Part shown: positions 5,595 through 12,384 of the stretch, in pieces
Layout: every line of letters starts with the position of its first letter
How positions within the stretch are numbered: position 1 is the stretch's first letter
The notes under the pieces: model-generated
Databases searched by the model: none
What the model saw: only the letters and a program-made list of their open reading frames with translations
What the model was told of the DNA's origin: nothing
Origin: Nitriliruptoraceae bacterium
GTDB lineage: Bacteria > Actinomycetota > Nitriliruptoria > Nitriliruptorales > Nitriliruptoraceae
NCBI GenBank assembly: GCA_007120565.1
Contig: SKNK01000093.1
Location: 1 to 12,384 of the forward strand
Direction of reading: 5' to 3'
DNA: 12,384 bases
Program-made: the position numbers and the translations under genes

Positions 5595-8423
5595 ATGGGG
5601 ATCGGGCAGGGAGACACGGGGGCACCCATCGAGCAGGAACCGATCGACACCGCCTGGGCCTGCCGACGCCTCCGAGATCGTCTCCAAGCTGAACGTGTCA
5701 CCGTGTGGGAGTTCAACAGCGACACCGGGCACCTCAGCCCCGTTGCCACCGCGGGCAACCAAGAGGATCCGCCAGAGGCGGCTGCCTTGCGCTGGGCGCG
5801 GGCACCCCGCGACGAACTGCCGCTGATCGACGACCTCCTCGCCGATCCCAGGTCCGTGGTGGTCGACGATGCGGCGTCGGAGCCACGGCTCCCCGCCGAG
5901 TTGACCGCTGAACTCGGCCTCACGTCCTTGCGGCTCGAACCGCTCGTCACCGATGAACCCGTCGGGGTCCTCGCCATCGAACCCGCAGGCGACGCCCTCC
6001 CCGATGACGTTCGTGATCTCGTCGGCCTGTTAGCGCTGAGCGTCGGGCAGTCGGCAGCCAGGCGGCAGGTCGAGCAGCAGCGGCGGAAGGCCGAACTGCT
6101 CCTCGGACTCACAGAAGCGGGTGCCTCCGACGGCTCGCCGAGCGAGGTCCTCGGCGAGATCTGTCAGCAACTGGCTCAGCACGCGCGGATGAACCGTGCC
6201 TGCCTGTACCTGACCGAGGGTGACTCCCTGCGGCCTCGCATGGCCAGCTACGCCGACGGACACGAAGATCCTGAGGCCTGGGAGCGCTTCCGCTCCGCGA
6301 AGGAGAGCTTCCCGCTGATCCGCGAGGTCCTCGCCACAGGACGACCTGTGGTCGCCGAACGCCCCGACTCCCCCCTGATCACCGGCTGGTGGGCGGACAC
6401 GTTCGGCATGGGTTCGGTCCTGGCTGTTCCTGTGGGAACCGCACCGAACATCATCGGGGTGCTCACCTTGGACGACCCCCAGCCGCGGGACGTCCACCCG
6501 GACCTGGTCCGCCTGATCGCTGCGGCAGGGGCCCACGTCGACGGGTTGATCGTGCGGGCCCGCAGCGAAGATGAGCGCAACTGGCACCTCCGCACCCACG
6601 CCGCGGTGCGCTCGTTGCTCCAACGAGGAGCGAAGGCCACTTCGGTCGCGGATGCCGGGGCTCTGCTCGCCGAGATCGCCGCAGATGCGTTCGATGCGGA
6701 CCATGCCCTGTTCCTCCGGATCCAGGACTCCAGGGTCGCCGACGTCGTCACCATCGGCATGGACGATCCTTCTTCCGCCGAAGCCACCCTGCGGCTCAAG
6801 GGCACCGCCCTGACCGACCACGGCCTCTGGCATCAGAGCCTCCTGCGATCTGAGCCCCGTGCGGTCGATGTCGCGGACACCTTCGATCTCGCTGACGACC
6901 TCGTCGAACTGCTGTCGCTGCGATCCGGTGCCGTCCTCCCCTTGCGGACCGACCGGGGTTGCCTCGGCATCGTGCATCTCAGCAACACCCACCGAACCTG
7001 GCGTGCCTACCACGGCGCCTTGGCAGAACAGCTGAGCCTGGAAGCCAAGCTCGTCGTCGACAACATCCTGCTGCGCGAGAAGGAACGCGAGCGCCTGGCT
7101 GAGCTTGCCCACTACGCGACCCACGACTCGCTCACGGGGCTACCCAACCGTTCGTTGCTCGAGGATCGGTTGGACCAGGCGTTCCGTCAGCCTCGGCAGG
7201 AGCAGCATCAGGTGGCACTGCTGTTCGTGGATCTCGATCGCTTCAAGAGCATCAACGACCGGATCGGGCACGTCGCCGCGGATCATCTCCTCCAGGAGCT
7301 CGCGGAGCGGCTGTCGTGTTGTGTCCGCGAGGAGGACACGGTCGCTCGCTTCGCCGGTGACGAGTTCGTCATCCTGCTCAAGCACGTCGACGGCGTCCGC
7401 GAGGCCGAGGTCGTCGCCGAACGCGTGCGCAACGTCCTGCACAAGCCCATCATCGTGAGCGGCAACGAGGTCATGGTGACCGTCAGCACCGGCATCGCCA
7501 TCGGCACGCCGCGCACCTCCGATCCCGAACGTCTGCTGCGTTCAGCAGACGCCGCCATGTACCGGGTGAAACGCAACGGTCGTGGACGCCACGCCGTCTA
7601 CGACCCTGACATCGACGTGCTCAACGAGCGGTCACTCTCCCTCGAGGCAGATCTGCACCACGCGCTCGAACGAGGCCAGCTCCTCCTGCACTTCCAGCCC
7701 ATCGTCGACCTCGACGCGTGCGAGATCCGCGGGTTCGAGTCCCTACTCCGCTGGCAGCATCCGGAAGAGGGGACGATCCCCCCGCTGGATTTCATCCCCC
7801 TGGCCGAAGCAACCGGCACGATCTTCTCCATCGGGCGGTGGGTGATCGAAGAGGCGTGCCGCCAGCTCGGTGAGTGGCGACGAGCTCATCCGGAGCACGA
7901 CCTGTTCGTCAGCGTGAACCTGTCGGCCCTCCAGATCCACGACCCTGATCTGGTCACCCACGTCGCGGATGCTCTCAGCACGAACCAGGTGCCACCCGAG
8001 GCGCTGATCCTCGAGCTCACCGAGTCGAGCCTCATCCGGGAAGAGGGACTCCCGACGCTCAACCTGCTTCACGACCTGGGAGCCCGCATCGCGATCGATG
8101 ACTTCGGCACGGGCTACTCCGCCCTGAGCTACCTCCAACGGTTCCCGATCGACGTGCTCAAGGTGGACCGCAGCTTCGTCAACGAACTCGGTGGCCCGAC
8201 CGACGGTGCTCTGGCACGTACGGTCATGGCGGTCGCGCAGAGCCTGGGCGTCGACACGATCGCCGAGGGGATCGAACACTCGTCGCAGCTCGAAGCGCTC
8301 CGCCTCATGGGTTCGCACCTCGGACAGGGCTACCACTTCGCCGCCCCGCTGTCGCTGGCCGATGCGGAACGCTGGCTCAACGGCGAGCTCTCCAGTCCTG
8401 CCCTGGCGCGCCGCCTCGCCTAG
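5595..8423 (+). CDS. GAF-GAF-GAF-GGDEF-EAL cyclic di-GMP protein
   Basis: A 942-residue protein without membrane segments. The first half resembles three GAF sensor domains (about 20-150, 168-320, 335-490), which bind small ligands or sense redox state in this family. A diguanylate cyclase domain follows (about 500-670): DSLTGLPNR 511-519, FVDLDRF 544-550, the active-site loop reading AGDEF at 587-591, and the RxxD inhibitory site R578-D581 correctly placed. The C-terminal EAL phosphodiesterase domain (about 680-925) keeps the expected residues: Q701, E715 (as ESLLRW), R719, N775, E807, D835-D836, K856, E891 and Q911. It should therefore hydrolyse c-di-GMP. The AGDEF loop may still be active or may bind GTP as a regulator. 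The GAF domains probably set the balance. No partner effector is nearby. Its last four bases overlap those of the opposing ParA-like gene. Confidence 0.93.
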   Translation: MGIGQGDTGAPIEQEPIDTAWACRRLRDRLQAERVTVWEFNSDTGHLSPVATAGNQEDPPEAAALRWARAPRDELPLIDDLLADPRSVVVDDAASEPRLPAELTAELGLTSLRLEPLVTDEPVGVLAIEPAGDALPDDVRDLVGLLALSVGQSAARRQVEQQRRKAELLLGLTEAGASDGSPSEVLGEICQQLAQHARMNRACLYLTEGDSLRPRMASYADGHEDPEAWERFRSAKESFPLIREVLATGRPVVAERPDSPLITGWWADTFGMGSVLAVPVGTAPNIIGVLTLDDPQPRDVHPDLVRLIAAAGAHVDGLIVRARSEDERNWHLRTHAAVRSLLQRGAKATSVADAGALLAEIAADAFDADHALFLRIQDSRVADVVTIGMDDPSSAEATLRLKGTALTDHGLWHQSLLRSEPRAVDVADTFDLADDLVELLSLRSGAVLPLRTDRGCLGIVHLSNTHRTWRAYHGALAEQLSLEAKLVVDNILLREKERERLAELAHYATHDSLTGLPNRSLLEDRLDQAFRQPRQEQHQVALLFVDLDRFKSINDRIGHVAADHLLQELAERLSCCVREEDTVARFAGDEFVILLKHVDGVREAEVVAERVRNVLHKPIIVSGNEVMVTVSTGIAIGTPRTSDPERLLRSADAAMYRVKRNGRGRHAVYDPDIDVLNERSLSLEADLHHALERGQLLLHFQPIVDLDACEIRGFESLLRWQHPEEGTIPPLDFIPLAEATGTIFSIGRWVIEEACRQLGEWRRAHPEHDLFVSVNLSALQIHDPDLVTHVADALSTNQVPPEALILELTESSLIREEGLPTLNLLHDLGARIAIDDFGTGYSALSYLQRFPIDVLKVDRSFVNELGGPTDGALARTVMAVAQSLGVDTIAEGIEHSSQLEALRLMGSHLGQGYHFAAPLSLADAERWLNGELSSPALARRLA
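8420..8423. other. shared CTAG carrying two opposing stop codons
   Basis: The palindrome CTAG supplies TAG on the plus strand (8421-8423, GGDEF-EAL gene) and TAG on the minus strand (8422-8420, ParA gene). The genes overlap tail to tail by four bases, leaving no room for a terminator outside coding sequence. Confidence 0.9.
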
Positions 8424-9169
8424 CGCGAGGAGGAAGCGCTTGCTGCCGCTGCCTCGGCCCAGAGTTCGCCGTAGGCACGGCCGGCGCGGCCGGTGAGGAC
8501 GGCGCGCAAGGGATGGGACTCGATCGCCATACGTTCCACCCGACTGTCGGTTGGCACCGTGACCGAACTGAACCCCTCAGGAGGTTCGTCGCCATCGACG
8601 AGATCGCGGTGGAGGCGCTTGCGACGATCCACCATGGTCAGGAAGGCGAGGACCGCCGGCCGGTGCTCGAGGCCCATCGCGTCCACCTCGGCGTAGAGGT
8701 CTGCGTAGGCCGACCAGGCGAGGGGGCCTGCGGTCAACGGCACGACCACCAGATCCGCCGCCTGGAGCACGGCGGCCGCGGTCAGCGAGACCGACGGGGG
8801 GCAGTCGAGCACGACGGTGTCGTAGTCCATCCCGTGCCCGAGCGCGGCGTGGATCCTTCCAGGGCCATCGTGTTCGATGTCGAGGTAGCGGTCCAACGTG
8901 CGCAACGATGGGTCGGCCGGAACCAGCGCGAGCCGCTCCTGCTCGGTCGGGACGATCCACGGGGCCACCGTGCCCCCTGCCTGGATCACCTCCCCGATGC
9001 GCTCCTCCGTGCCACGATCCGCACCGAGCAGCCGCGTCGCTGCACCCTGCGGGTCCAGATCCCACAGCAGGGTCCGGTCGCCACCTGCAGCCGCGTGTGC
9101 CGCGAGCGCGACCGCGGTCGTGGTCTTGCCGACCCCGCCCTTGTGGTGGTAGCTCGCGATCGTTCGCAC
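8420..9169 (-). CDS. ParA/Soj-like ATPase, orphan
   Basis: A 249-residue P-loop ATPase of the ParA/MinD family, which positions DNA or protein cargo by ATP-dependent dimerisation on the nucleoid. It has the deviant Walker A KGGVGKT at 10-16 (signature Lys10, catalytic Lys15), DLDPQG at 37-42, and Walker B ending in Asp122 (VVLDCPP). It lacks a long N-terminal DNA-binding extension, so it is the short Soj type. No ParB gene and no recognisable parS site are in the window; the gene follows dapB by 45 bases in a probable operon. This points to an orphan ParA with a cargo other than the chromosome origin, but the cargo is unknown. It starts with GTG behind a very strong ribosome binding site. Its TAG stop shares CTAG with the stop of the convergent GGDEF-EAL gene. 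Confidence 0.9.
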   Translation of the reverse strand: MRTIASYHHKGGVGKTTTAVALAAHAAAGGDRTLLWDLDPQGAATRLLGADRGTEERIGEVIQAGGTVAPWIVPTEQERLALVPADPSLRTLDRYLDIEHDGPGRIHAALGHGMDYDTVVLDCPPSVSLTAAAVLQAADLVVVPLTAGPLAWSAYADLYAEVDAMGLEHRPAVLAFLTMVDRRKRLHRDLVDGDEPPEGFSSVTVPTDSRVERMAIESHPLRAVLTGRAGRAYGELWAEAAAASASSSR

Positions 9170-9175
9170 GGTTGG

Positions 9176-9184
9176 CTCCTCCTT
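9176..9184 (-). promoter_or_regulatory. strong ribosome binding site of the ParA-like gene
   Basis: The minus strand reads AAGGAGGAG, ending six bases before the GTG start at 9169. It is close to the full complement of the 16S rRNA 3' end, so this last gene is equipped for efficient independent translation. Confidence 0.8.
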
Positions 9185-9185
9185 G

Positions 9186-9210
9186 ACCGGTGCGCCGGAT
9201 CGGCGCCGGT
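9186..9210 (-). terminator. intercistronic hairpin between dapB and the ParA-like gene
   Basis: An imperfect inverted repeat: ten G/C-rich base pairs (9186-9190 with 9206-9210, 9193-9197 with 9201-9205), a two-base bulge at 9191-9192 and a three-base loop. It begins four bases after the dapB stop and ends just before the ParA ribosome binding site. No T-tract follows, so it may be an attenuating or RNA-processing hairpin rather than a true terminator. Confidence 0.5.
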
Positions 9211-9214
9211 TCTC

Positions 9215-9994
9215 CTACAACAGATGTTCGAGGCCGACGACCAACCCGTCCAGGCCTGCGACCTCGCGGCAGGCCAGCACCACACCCGGCATGAACGAGC
9301 TGCGGTCGAGCGAATCGTGACGGAGCGTCAAGGTCTGCCCCTGACCACCGAAGACGACCTCTTGGTGCGCAACCAGTCCAGGTAGCCGCACACTGTGGAT
9401 CCGGACGTCGGCGTGTACCGCGCCACGCGCACCCGGGTGTCGCTCATCGCCTTCGGGCGCATCCGGGATGTAGGGACGGGCCTTGGAGATCAGGTCTGCA
9501 GTGCGAAGGGCGGTCCCCGATGGCGCATCGGCCTTGCCGTCGTGGTGCTGTTCGATCACCTCGACATGCGGGAGGTGCTCGGCCGCCTGTTCGGCGAACA
9601 TCATCAGCAGCACCGCACCGATCGCGAAGTTCGGGGCGATCACCGCGTTCGCGGGTCCATCGTCCGCGAGGGCGGCCGCCCGGGCGAGGTCACGATCATC
9701 GAACCCGGTGGCCCCGACGACCGCATGGATGCCACGCTCCAACAAGCCGATCAGGTTCTCCCCCACGGTCGTCGGTCCCGTGAACTCCACCGCGACCTCA
9801 CACTCGGCAGCGGTGAGTGCATCCAGGTCCTCGGTGACCAGCAGGTCACCCCCGACACCGACCAGCTCCTGCAGCGCCATCCCTGCATGTGCCGGCGAGA
9901 CCGCGGCGACCAGCTCCAGGTCTCCGCTCGCATCGATCGCCCGGCACGTCTCCGCGCCCATCCGTCCTACCGCTCCGACCACCCCAACGCGCAC
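9215..9994 (-). CDS. dapB: 4-hydroxy-tetrahydrodipicolinate reductase
   Basis: A 259-residue cytoplasmic enzyme reducing hydroxy-tetrahydrodipicolinate with NAD(P)H in the diaminopimelate/lysine pathway, which feeds peptidoglycan. Numbered from the chosen start: the nucleotide-binding loop GAVGRMG at 7-13, the conserved APNFAIGAVLLM near 120-131, the catalytic block EQHHDGKADAPSGT at 148-161 (His150-His151, Lys154), and HSVRLPGLVAHQEVVFG near 200-216. Length is in the usual range. Two GTG starts compete. GAGGAG at 10001-10006 directly abuts the GTG at 10000 but sits six bases before the GTG at 9994, and the latter gives the typical N-terminus MRVGVVGAVGRMG, so 9994 is preferred. It lies 54 bases after the metallo-hydrolase gene and 45 before the ParA gene, on the same strand. 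Confidence 0.95.
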   Translation of the reverse strand: MRVGVVGAVGRMGAETCRAIDASGDLELVAAVSPAHAGMALQELVGVGGDLLVTEDLDALTAAECEVAVEFTGPTTVGENLIGLLERGIHAVVGATGFDDRDLARAAALADDGPANAVIAPNFAIGAVLLMMFAEQAAEHLPHVEVIEQHHDGKADAPSGTALRTADLISKARPYIPDAPEGDERHPGARGAVHADVRIHSVRLPGLVAHQEVVFGGQGQTLTLRHDSLDRSSFMPGVVLACREVAGLDGLVVGLEHLL

Positions 9995-10000
9995 CGGCAC

Positions 10001-10006
10001 CTCCTC
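10001..10006 (-). promoter_or_regulatory. ribosome binding site deciding the dapB start
   Basis: GAGGAG on the minus strand is six bases from the GTG at 9994 and zero from the GTG at 10000, which favours 9994. Confidence 0.7.
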
Positions 10007-10048
10007 AAGGCTGTCGACGGAGCCTAACGTGGTGTGAGGTTGTGGGCT

Positions 10049-10852
10049 TCAGCCGGTCTCGGATGCGCGAGTCAGTGCGACCTCAGTGGTCTCCCGTGGG
10101 AAGGGCGAAGCCCCGATCGCTGACTCCCGCGTGCGCACCCCGCCGAGCACCTCGCGACACAGCGACGCGAGTTGGGCCAGCTGCGCTTCCTGCTCGGTCA
10201 CCGCTCCGAGGTCGGTCACGGGTCCATGCCCGGGAACCACCACCTCGACGTCCAGGGCGGTGACCCCGGACAGGGTGGCCGGCCACTGGAAGGGGTACGC
10301 GTCGTGGAACTGCGGCGGTGCACCGACCTCCAGGAGGTCCCCGACGACCGCTACCTCGACGTCTGGCACATGCACGACGAGGTCGTGGTCGGTGTGTCCT
10401 CGCCCGAGGTGGAGCAGCTCGACCTCTCGCCCCCCGAGGGCGAGCCGCGCGCGATCACGGACGGTGTGGTCGGGTGGGATGATGGGGCTGGCTCGCAGGT
10501 GCGGACCTTCCTCCTCAGGGAGCCAGTCCAACCACCGCTCGCGTTGATCGACGCCGTGACGCTGCAGCGAGGTGCGACATCCCGTCGTGCCCCAGATGGC
10601 AACCCCTGGGAAGGCGCCAGCGCCGAGGCAGTGATCGAGGTGCGCGTGGGTGAACGCCAGGTGGGTGACCTCGCCGATGGGCAACTCACGCAGGTGCTCA
10701 CGGAGCTCGCTCGCCTCGCGCAAGGTGGTCCGCGTATCGACGAGGAGCACGCCGTCCGATCCCGCAACGACGGTCACGTTGACGTCGAACGGGTCGTAGC
10801 GACGGACCCACACCCCATCCGCAACGTCCTGCCAGTCGGTCACGGGAGGCAT
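10049..10852 (-). CDS. metallo-beta-lactamase-fold hydrolase, substrate unknown
   Basis: A 267-residue protein of the MBL superfamily, with no signal peptide. Metal-binding residues are present: HAHLDH at 69-74, His153 in GRGHTDHD, Asp172 in GDLLEVG, and His209 in VVPGHGPV. It resembles generic MBL hydrolases (SoxH or glyoxalase II-like) rather than RNase Z; no lactamase activity can be claimed. The ATG at 10852 is two bases after the TGA of the M16 peptidase gene, with GGTGGA about seven bases upstream, so translation is probably coupled. A start at 10924 would add 24 Arg-rich residues overlapping the peptidase gene and is not favoured. Lying between the peptidase gene and dapB, it is probably a member of their operon, but its pathway is not evident. 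Confidence 0.87.
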   Translation of the reverse strand: MPPVTDWQDVADGVWVRRYDPFDVNVTVVAGSDGVLLVDTRTTLREASELREHLRELPIGEVTHLAFTHAHLDHCLGAGAFPGVAIWGTTGCRTSLQRHGVDQRERWLDWLPEEEGPHLRASPIIPPDHTVRDRARLALGGREVELLHLGRGHTDHDLVVHVPDVEVAVVGDLLEVGAPPQFHDAYPFQWPATLSGVTALDVEVVVPGHGPVTDLGAVTEQEAQLAQLASLCREVLGGVRTRESAIGASPFPRETTEVALTRASETG

Positions 10853-10854
10853 GA

Positions 10855-12120
10855 TCAGTCCACCACGTGGGAGAAACGGTCGGCCTCGTCCGGCGCGAAG
10901 GCGCCGACGATCGCCAGGTCCCACGGCCGCCCGAGGACCCGGGAGGCGACGCGACGCACCTCTGTCAGGTCGACCTCAGCGATGCGGCGCAGCGCCTCGT
11001 CCACCGTCACGATCGGCGATCCCCCCGCCACCTGACGACCGATGCGGACCATGCGCGAGCCAGTGTCCTCGAGGCTCAGAACCGTGGCGCCCTTGAGTGC
11101 TCCCTTGGCCCGCTCGACCTCGTCGGTCGTCAGGTCGTCGGCGACCCGATCGAGCTCACTGCGGAGGACCTGGAGCACCTCGTCGAGTTTCCCCGGCGCG
11201 GTCCCGACGTAGGCCTCGAACAGACCGGTGTCGGTGTAGTAGGACGCATGGCTGTAGGCGGTGTAGGCGAGACCCCGCTCCTCACGGATCTCCTGGAAGA
11301 GGCGCGACGACATGCCCCCACCCAGGGCGGTGTTCAGGACCCGCATCGCCCAGCGATCGTCGTCGTCCTGAGCGATCCCCGGGACACCCATCACCACATG
11401 CGCCTGCTCGGTCGGCCGTTCGCGGATCGACACGGCGTGCTCACCGAACCGCTGCGGCGGGTGCCGATCGGGGCGCGCGCCGCCCGGGCGTCCCAGATCG
11501 CCGAGCAGCTCGTCGGTGAGCGCAACCAGATGATCGTGGTCGACGTTGCCTGCGGCGGCGATCACCAGGTTCTCGGGCCGATAGTGGTCGAGGTAGAAGC
11601 GGTGGATCGTCTCGCGGTCCAAACGGGTGATCGAGTCGAAGCTGCCCAGCACCTCGAGCGCCAACGGGTGCTGCTGGAGCACGGTCTCGGCGAGATCGGT
11701 GTGCGCGAGGTCATCGGGTGAGTCGAGGTGGATGTCGATCTCGGAGAGCACGACCTGGCGCTCCGACTCGACGTCCTGCGGGGCGTTGCGTGCATCCACC
11801 AGCATGTCAGCCAGGACATCGAACGCCAACGGCAGATCGCGGTCGAGGACCCGCGCGTAGAAGCAGGTCATCTCCTTGCTGGTGAAGGCGTTCATCTCGC
11901 CACCGACGGCGTCGAGTTCCTCGGCGATCTGGCGTGCTGAGCGGCGCGCCGTCCCCTTGAACAACAGGTGCTCGAGGAAGTGGGCGCATCCTGCTTGCGC
12001 CTCGGTCTCGTCGCGGGACCCGGCCGTGATCCACGCTCCGAGGGTGACCGAACGCACCGAGCTCATCGGCTCGGTGACCACGGTCACTCCGGAGGGCAGG
12101 GTGGTGAGCAGGTGGTCCAC
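10855..12120 (-). CDS. M16-family zinc metallopeptidase
   Basis: A 421-residue single-unit M16B peptidase (processing-peptidase-like, about 420-440 residues is usual). The inverted zinc motif HFLEH is at 47-51 with Glu50 as catalytic base, and the third zinc ligand Glu127 (in VVLSEID) lies 76 residues after His51, exactly the family spacing. The C-terminal half has the substrate-binding pair Arg282/Tyr286 in ERGLAY. Such proteins act as clamshell dimers in the cytoplasm or are linked to the membrane; the physiological substrate in actinobacteria is unclear. It starts with GTG at 12120, preceded by GAGG four bases away. It is the first gene of the minus-strand group leading to dapB. In many actinobacteria the gene before it is pnp (polynucleotide phosphorylase), but no recognisable pnp end is seen here. 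Confidence 0.93.
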   Translation of the reverse strand: MDHLLTTLPSGVTVVTEPMSSVRSVTLGAWITAGSRDETEAQAGCAHFLEHLLFKGTARRSARQIAEELDAVGGEMNAFTSKEMTCFYARVLDRDLPLAFDVLADMLVDARNAPQDVESERQVVLSEIDIHLDSPDDLAHTDLAETVLQQHPLALEVLGSFDSITRLDRETIHRFYLDHYRPENLVIAAAGNVDHDHLVALTDELLGDLGRPGGARPDRHPPQRFGEHAVSIRERPTEQAHVVMGVPGIAQDDDDRWAMRVLNTALGGGMSSRLFQEIREERGLAYTAYSHASYYTDTGLFEAYVGTAPGKLDEVLQVLRSELDRVADDLTTDEVERAKGALKGATVLSLEDTGSRMVRIGRQVAGGSPIVTVDEALRRIAEVDLTEVRRVASRVLGRPWDLAIVGAFAPDEADRFSHVVD

Positions 12121-12326
12121 GGTGCCTCACTGGTCAACGACGCGACGATCGGGCTGGCAACGCGATCCGGCACCGGAGGTCCGGTGCGGGTGCGGAGCAC
12201 CATCAGCGTAGGGGACGTCGCCCACGAGGGCTGTCGTGGCCTGTGATCGACAGTGGCGAGGACCGCAGCGAGCGTGGAGGCGAGCGTGGCAGCGACGGTG
12301 AGCGCACCCGGACGCGTAGCCGCAGT

Positions 12327-12356
12327 CGGTCGCGGGACCGCGACTGACCGCGACCG
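12327..12356. repeat. nested inverted repeats of CGGTCGCGG type
   Basis: CGGTCGCGG (12327-12335) is perfectly inverted at 12348-12356. Alternatively GTCGCGG (12329-12335) pairs with CCGCGAC at 12338-12344. The two foldings exclude each other. No T-tract follows on the plus strand. A GC-only terminator or protein-binding site is possible. Confidence 0.45.
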
Positions 12357-12371
12357 CGTGCAGGAGGAGGG

Positions 12372-12384
12372 GTGGCGGACGACG
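12372..12384 (+). CDS. possible start of a plus-strand gene, cut by the right edge
   Basis: AGGAGGAGGG at 12362-12371 immediately precedes a GTG followed by codons for Ala-Asp-Asp, a common kind of N-terminus. Only four codons are visible, so this rests on the ribosome binding site alone. If real, it would be divergent from the M16 peptidase gene and would argue against pnp lying upstream. Confidence 0.3.

Larger units (their letters stand above)
12121..12384. other. edge region with no confidently assigned gene
   Basis: No known domain is recognised. On the minus strand one frame is open from the edge to a TGA at 12203 and reads Arg/Ser/Pro-rich (for example RGRGQSRSRDR), which could be the disordered tail of an upstream gene. 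On the plus strand a frame ending at a TGA at 12345-12347 reads GERTRTRSRSRSRDRD, and from a GTG at 12243 would be only 34 residues. GCGAGCGTGG is repeated at 12268-12277 and 12280-12289. A CCACGA/TCGTGG hairpin lies at 12222-12239. The Arg-rich readings on both strands follow from repeated CGCGAC-like DNA. Confidence 0.5.

Noticed and set aside
6030..7124. 364-codon minus-strand frame inside the GGDEF-EAL gene
   Set aside because: It is antisense to well-conserved GAF and GGDEF coding sequence and has no domain signal of its own.
8420..9169. Plasmid or chromosome partition locus
   Set aside because: There is no ParB gene and no obvious parS or iteron-like repeats beside the ParA-like gene.
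10049..10852. Beta-lactamase resistance gene
   Set aside because: It has the general metal motif of the superfamily only, no signal peptide, and lies with housekeeping genes, so antibiotic hydrolysis is not supported.
10867..11721. 284-codon plus-strand frame opposite the M16 peptidase
   Set aside because: It overlaps the catalytic part of the peptidase gene and has no recognisable family features.
1..12384. tRNA genes, CRISPR arrays, insertion sequences or prophage
   Set aside because: No cloverleaf, regular direct-repeat/spacer array, transposase or terminal inverted repeats were seen on either strand.

Overview
The window is very GC-rich (roughly two thirds G+C or more by eye), tightly packed, and uses many GTG starts behind GGAGG-type ribosome binding sites. 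An M16 peptidase gene close to dapB on one strand is a familiar actinobacterial arrangement. I read it as chromosomal DNA of an actinomycete-like bacterium (Actinomycetota, possibly a deep lineage), but no marker fixes the lineage. I see no tRNA, rRNA, CRISPR array, transposase or phage gene.

Left part (1-2331): a membrane-anchored SGNH/GDSL hydrolase gene runs off the left edge on the minus strand. It is divergent from a plus-strand gene for a complete half-size ABC exporter with fused membrane and ATPase domains. The exporter gene converges on the next gene through a short spacer with two small direct duplications.

Middle part (2390-5495): a minus-strand gene encodes a 661-residue protein of the pentatricopeptide-repeat (PPR) type. 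It has 13 consecutive repeats of exactly 35 residues plus one degenerate repeat, between low-complexity tails. PPR proteins are typical of organelle RNA biology and rare in bacteria. Its divergent neighbour, 190 bp away, is a ribonuclease Z gene with all metal ligands but a diverged substrate arm. The shared spacer has two CACGTG palindromes 32 bp apart. An RNA-binding-type solenoid next to a tRNA 3'-processing nuclease is the most interesting signal here.

Next (5595-8423): a large cytosolic c-di-GMP protein with three likely GAF domains, a GGDEF domain (AGDEF variant with RxxD inhibitory site) and an EAL domain with a full catalytic set. Its stop codon overlaps tail to tail with that of the opposing ParA-like gene in one CTAG.

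Right part (8420-12120, minus strand): M16 metallopeptidase, metallo-beta-lactamase-fold hydrolase, dapB (lysine/diaminopimelate synthesis) and an orphan ParA-like ATPase form a probable operon. The second gene starts two bases after the first stops, and a strong hairpin lies between dapB and the ParA gene. The last 264 bases hold no gene I can assign with confidence. They contain Arg/Ser-rich readings on both strands, inverted repeats and a possible plus-strand gene start at the very edge.
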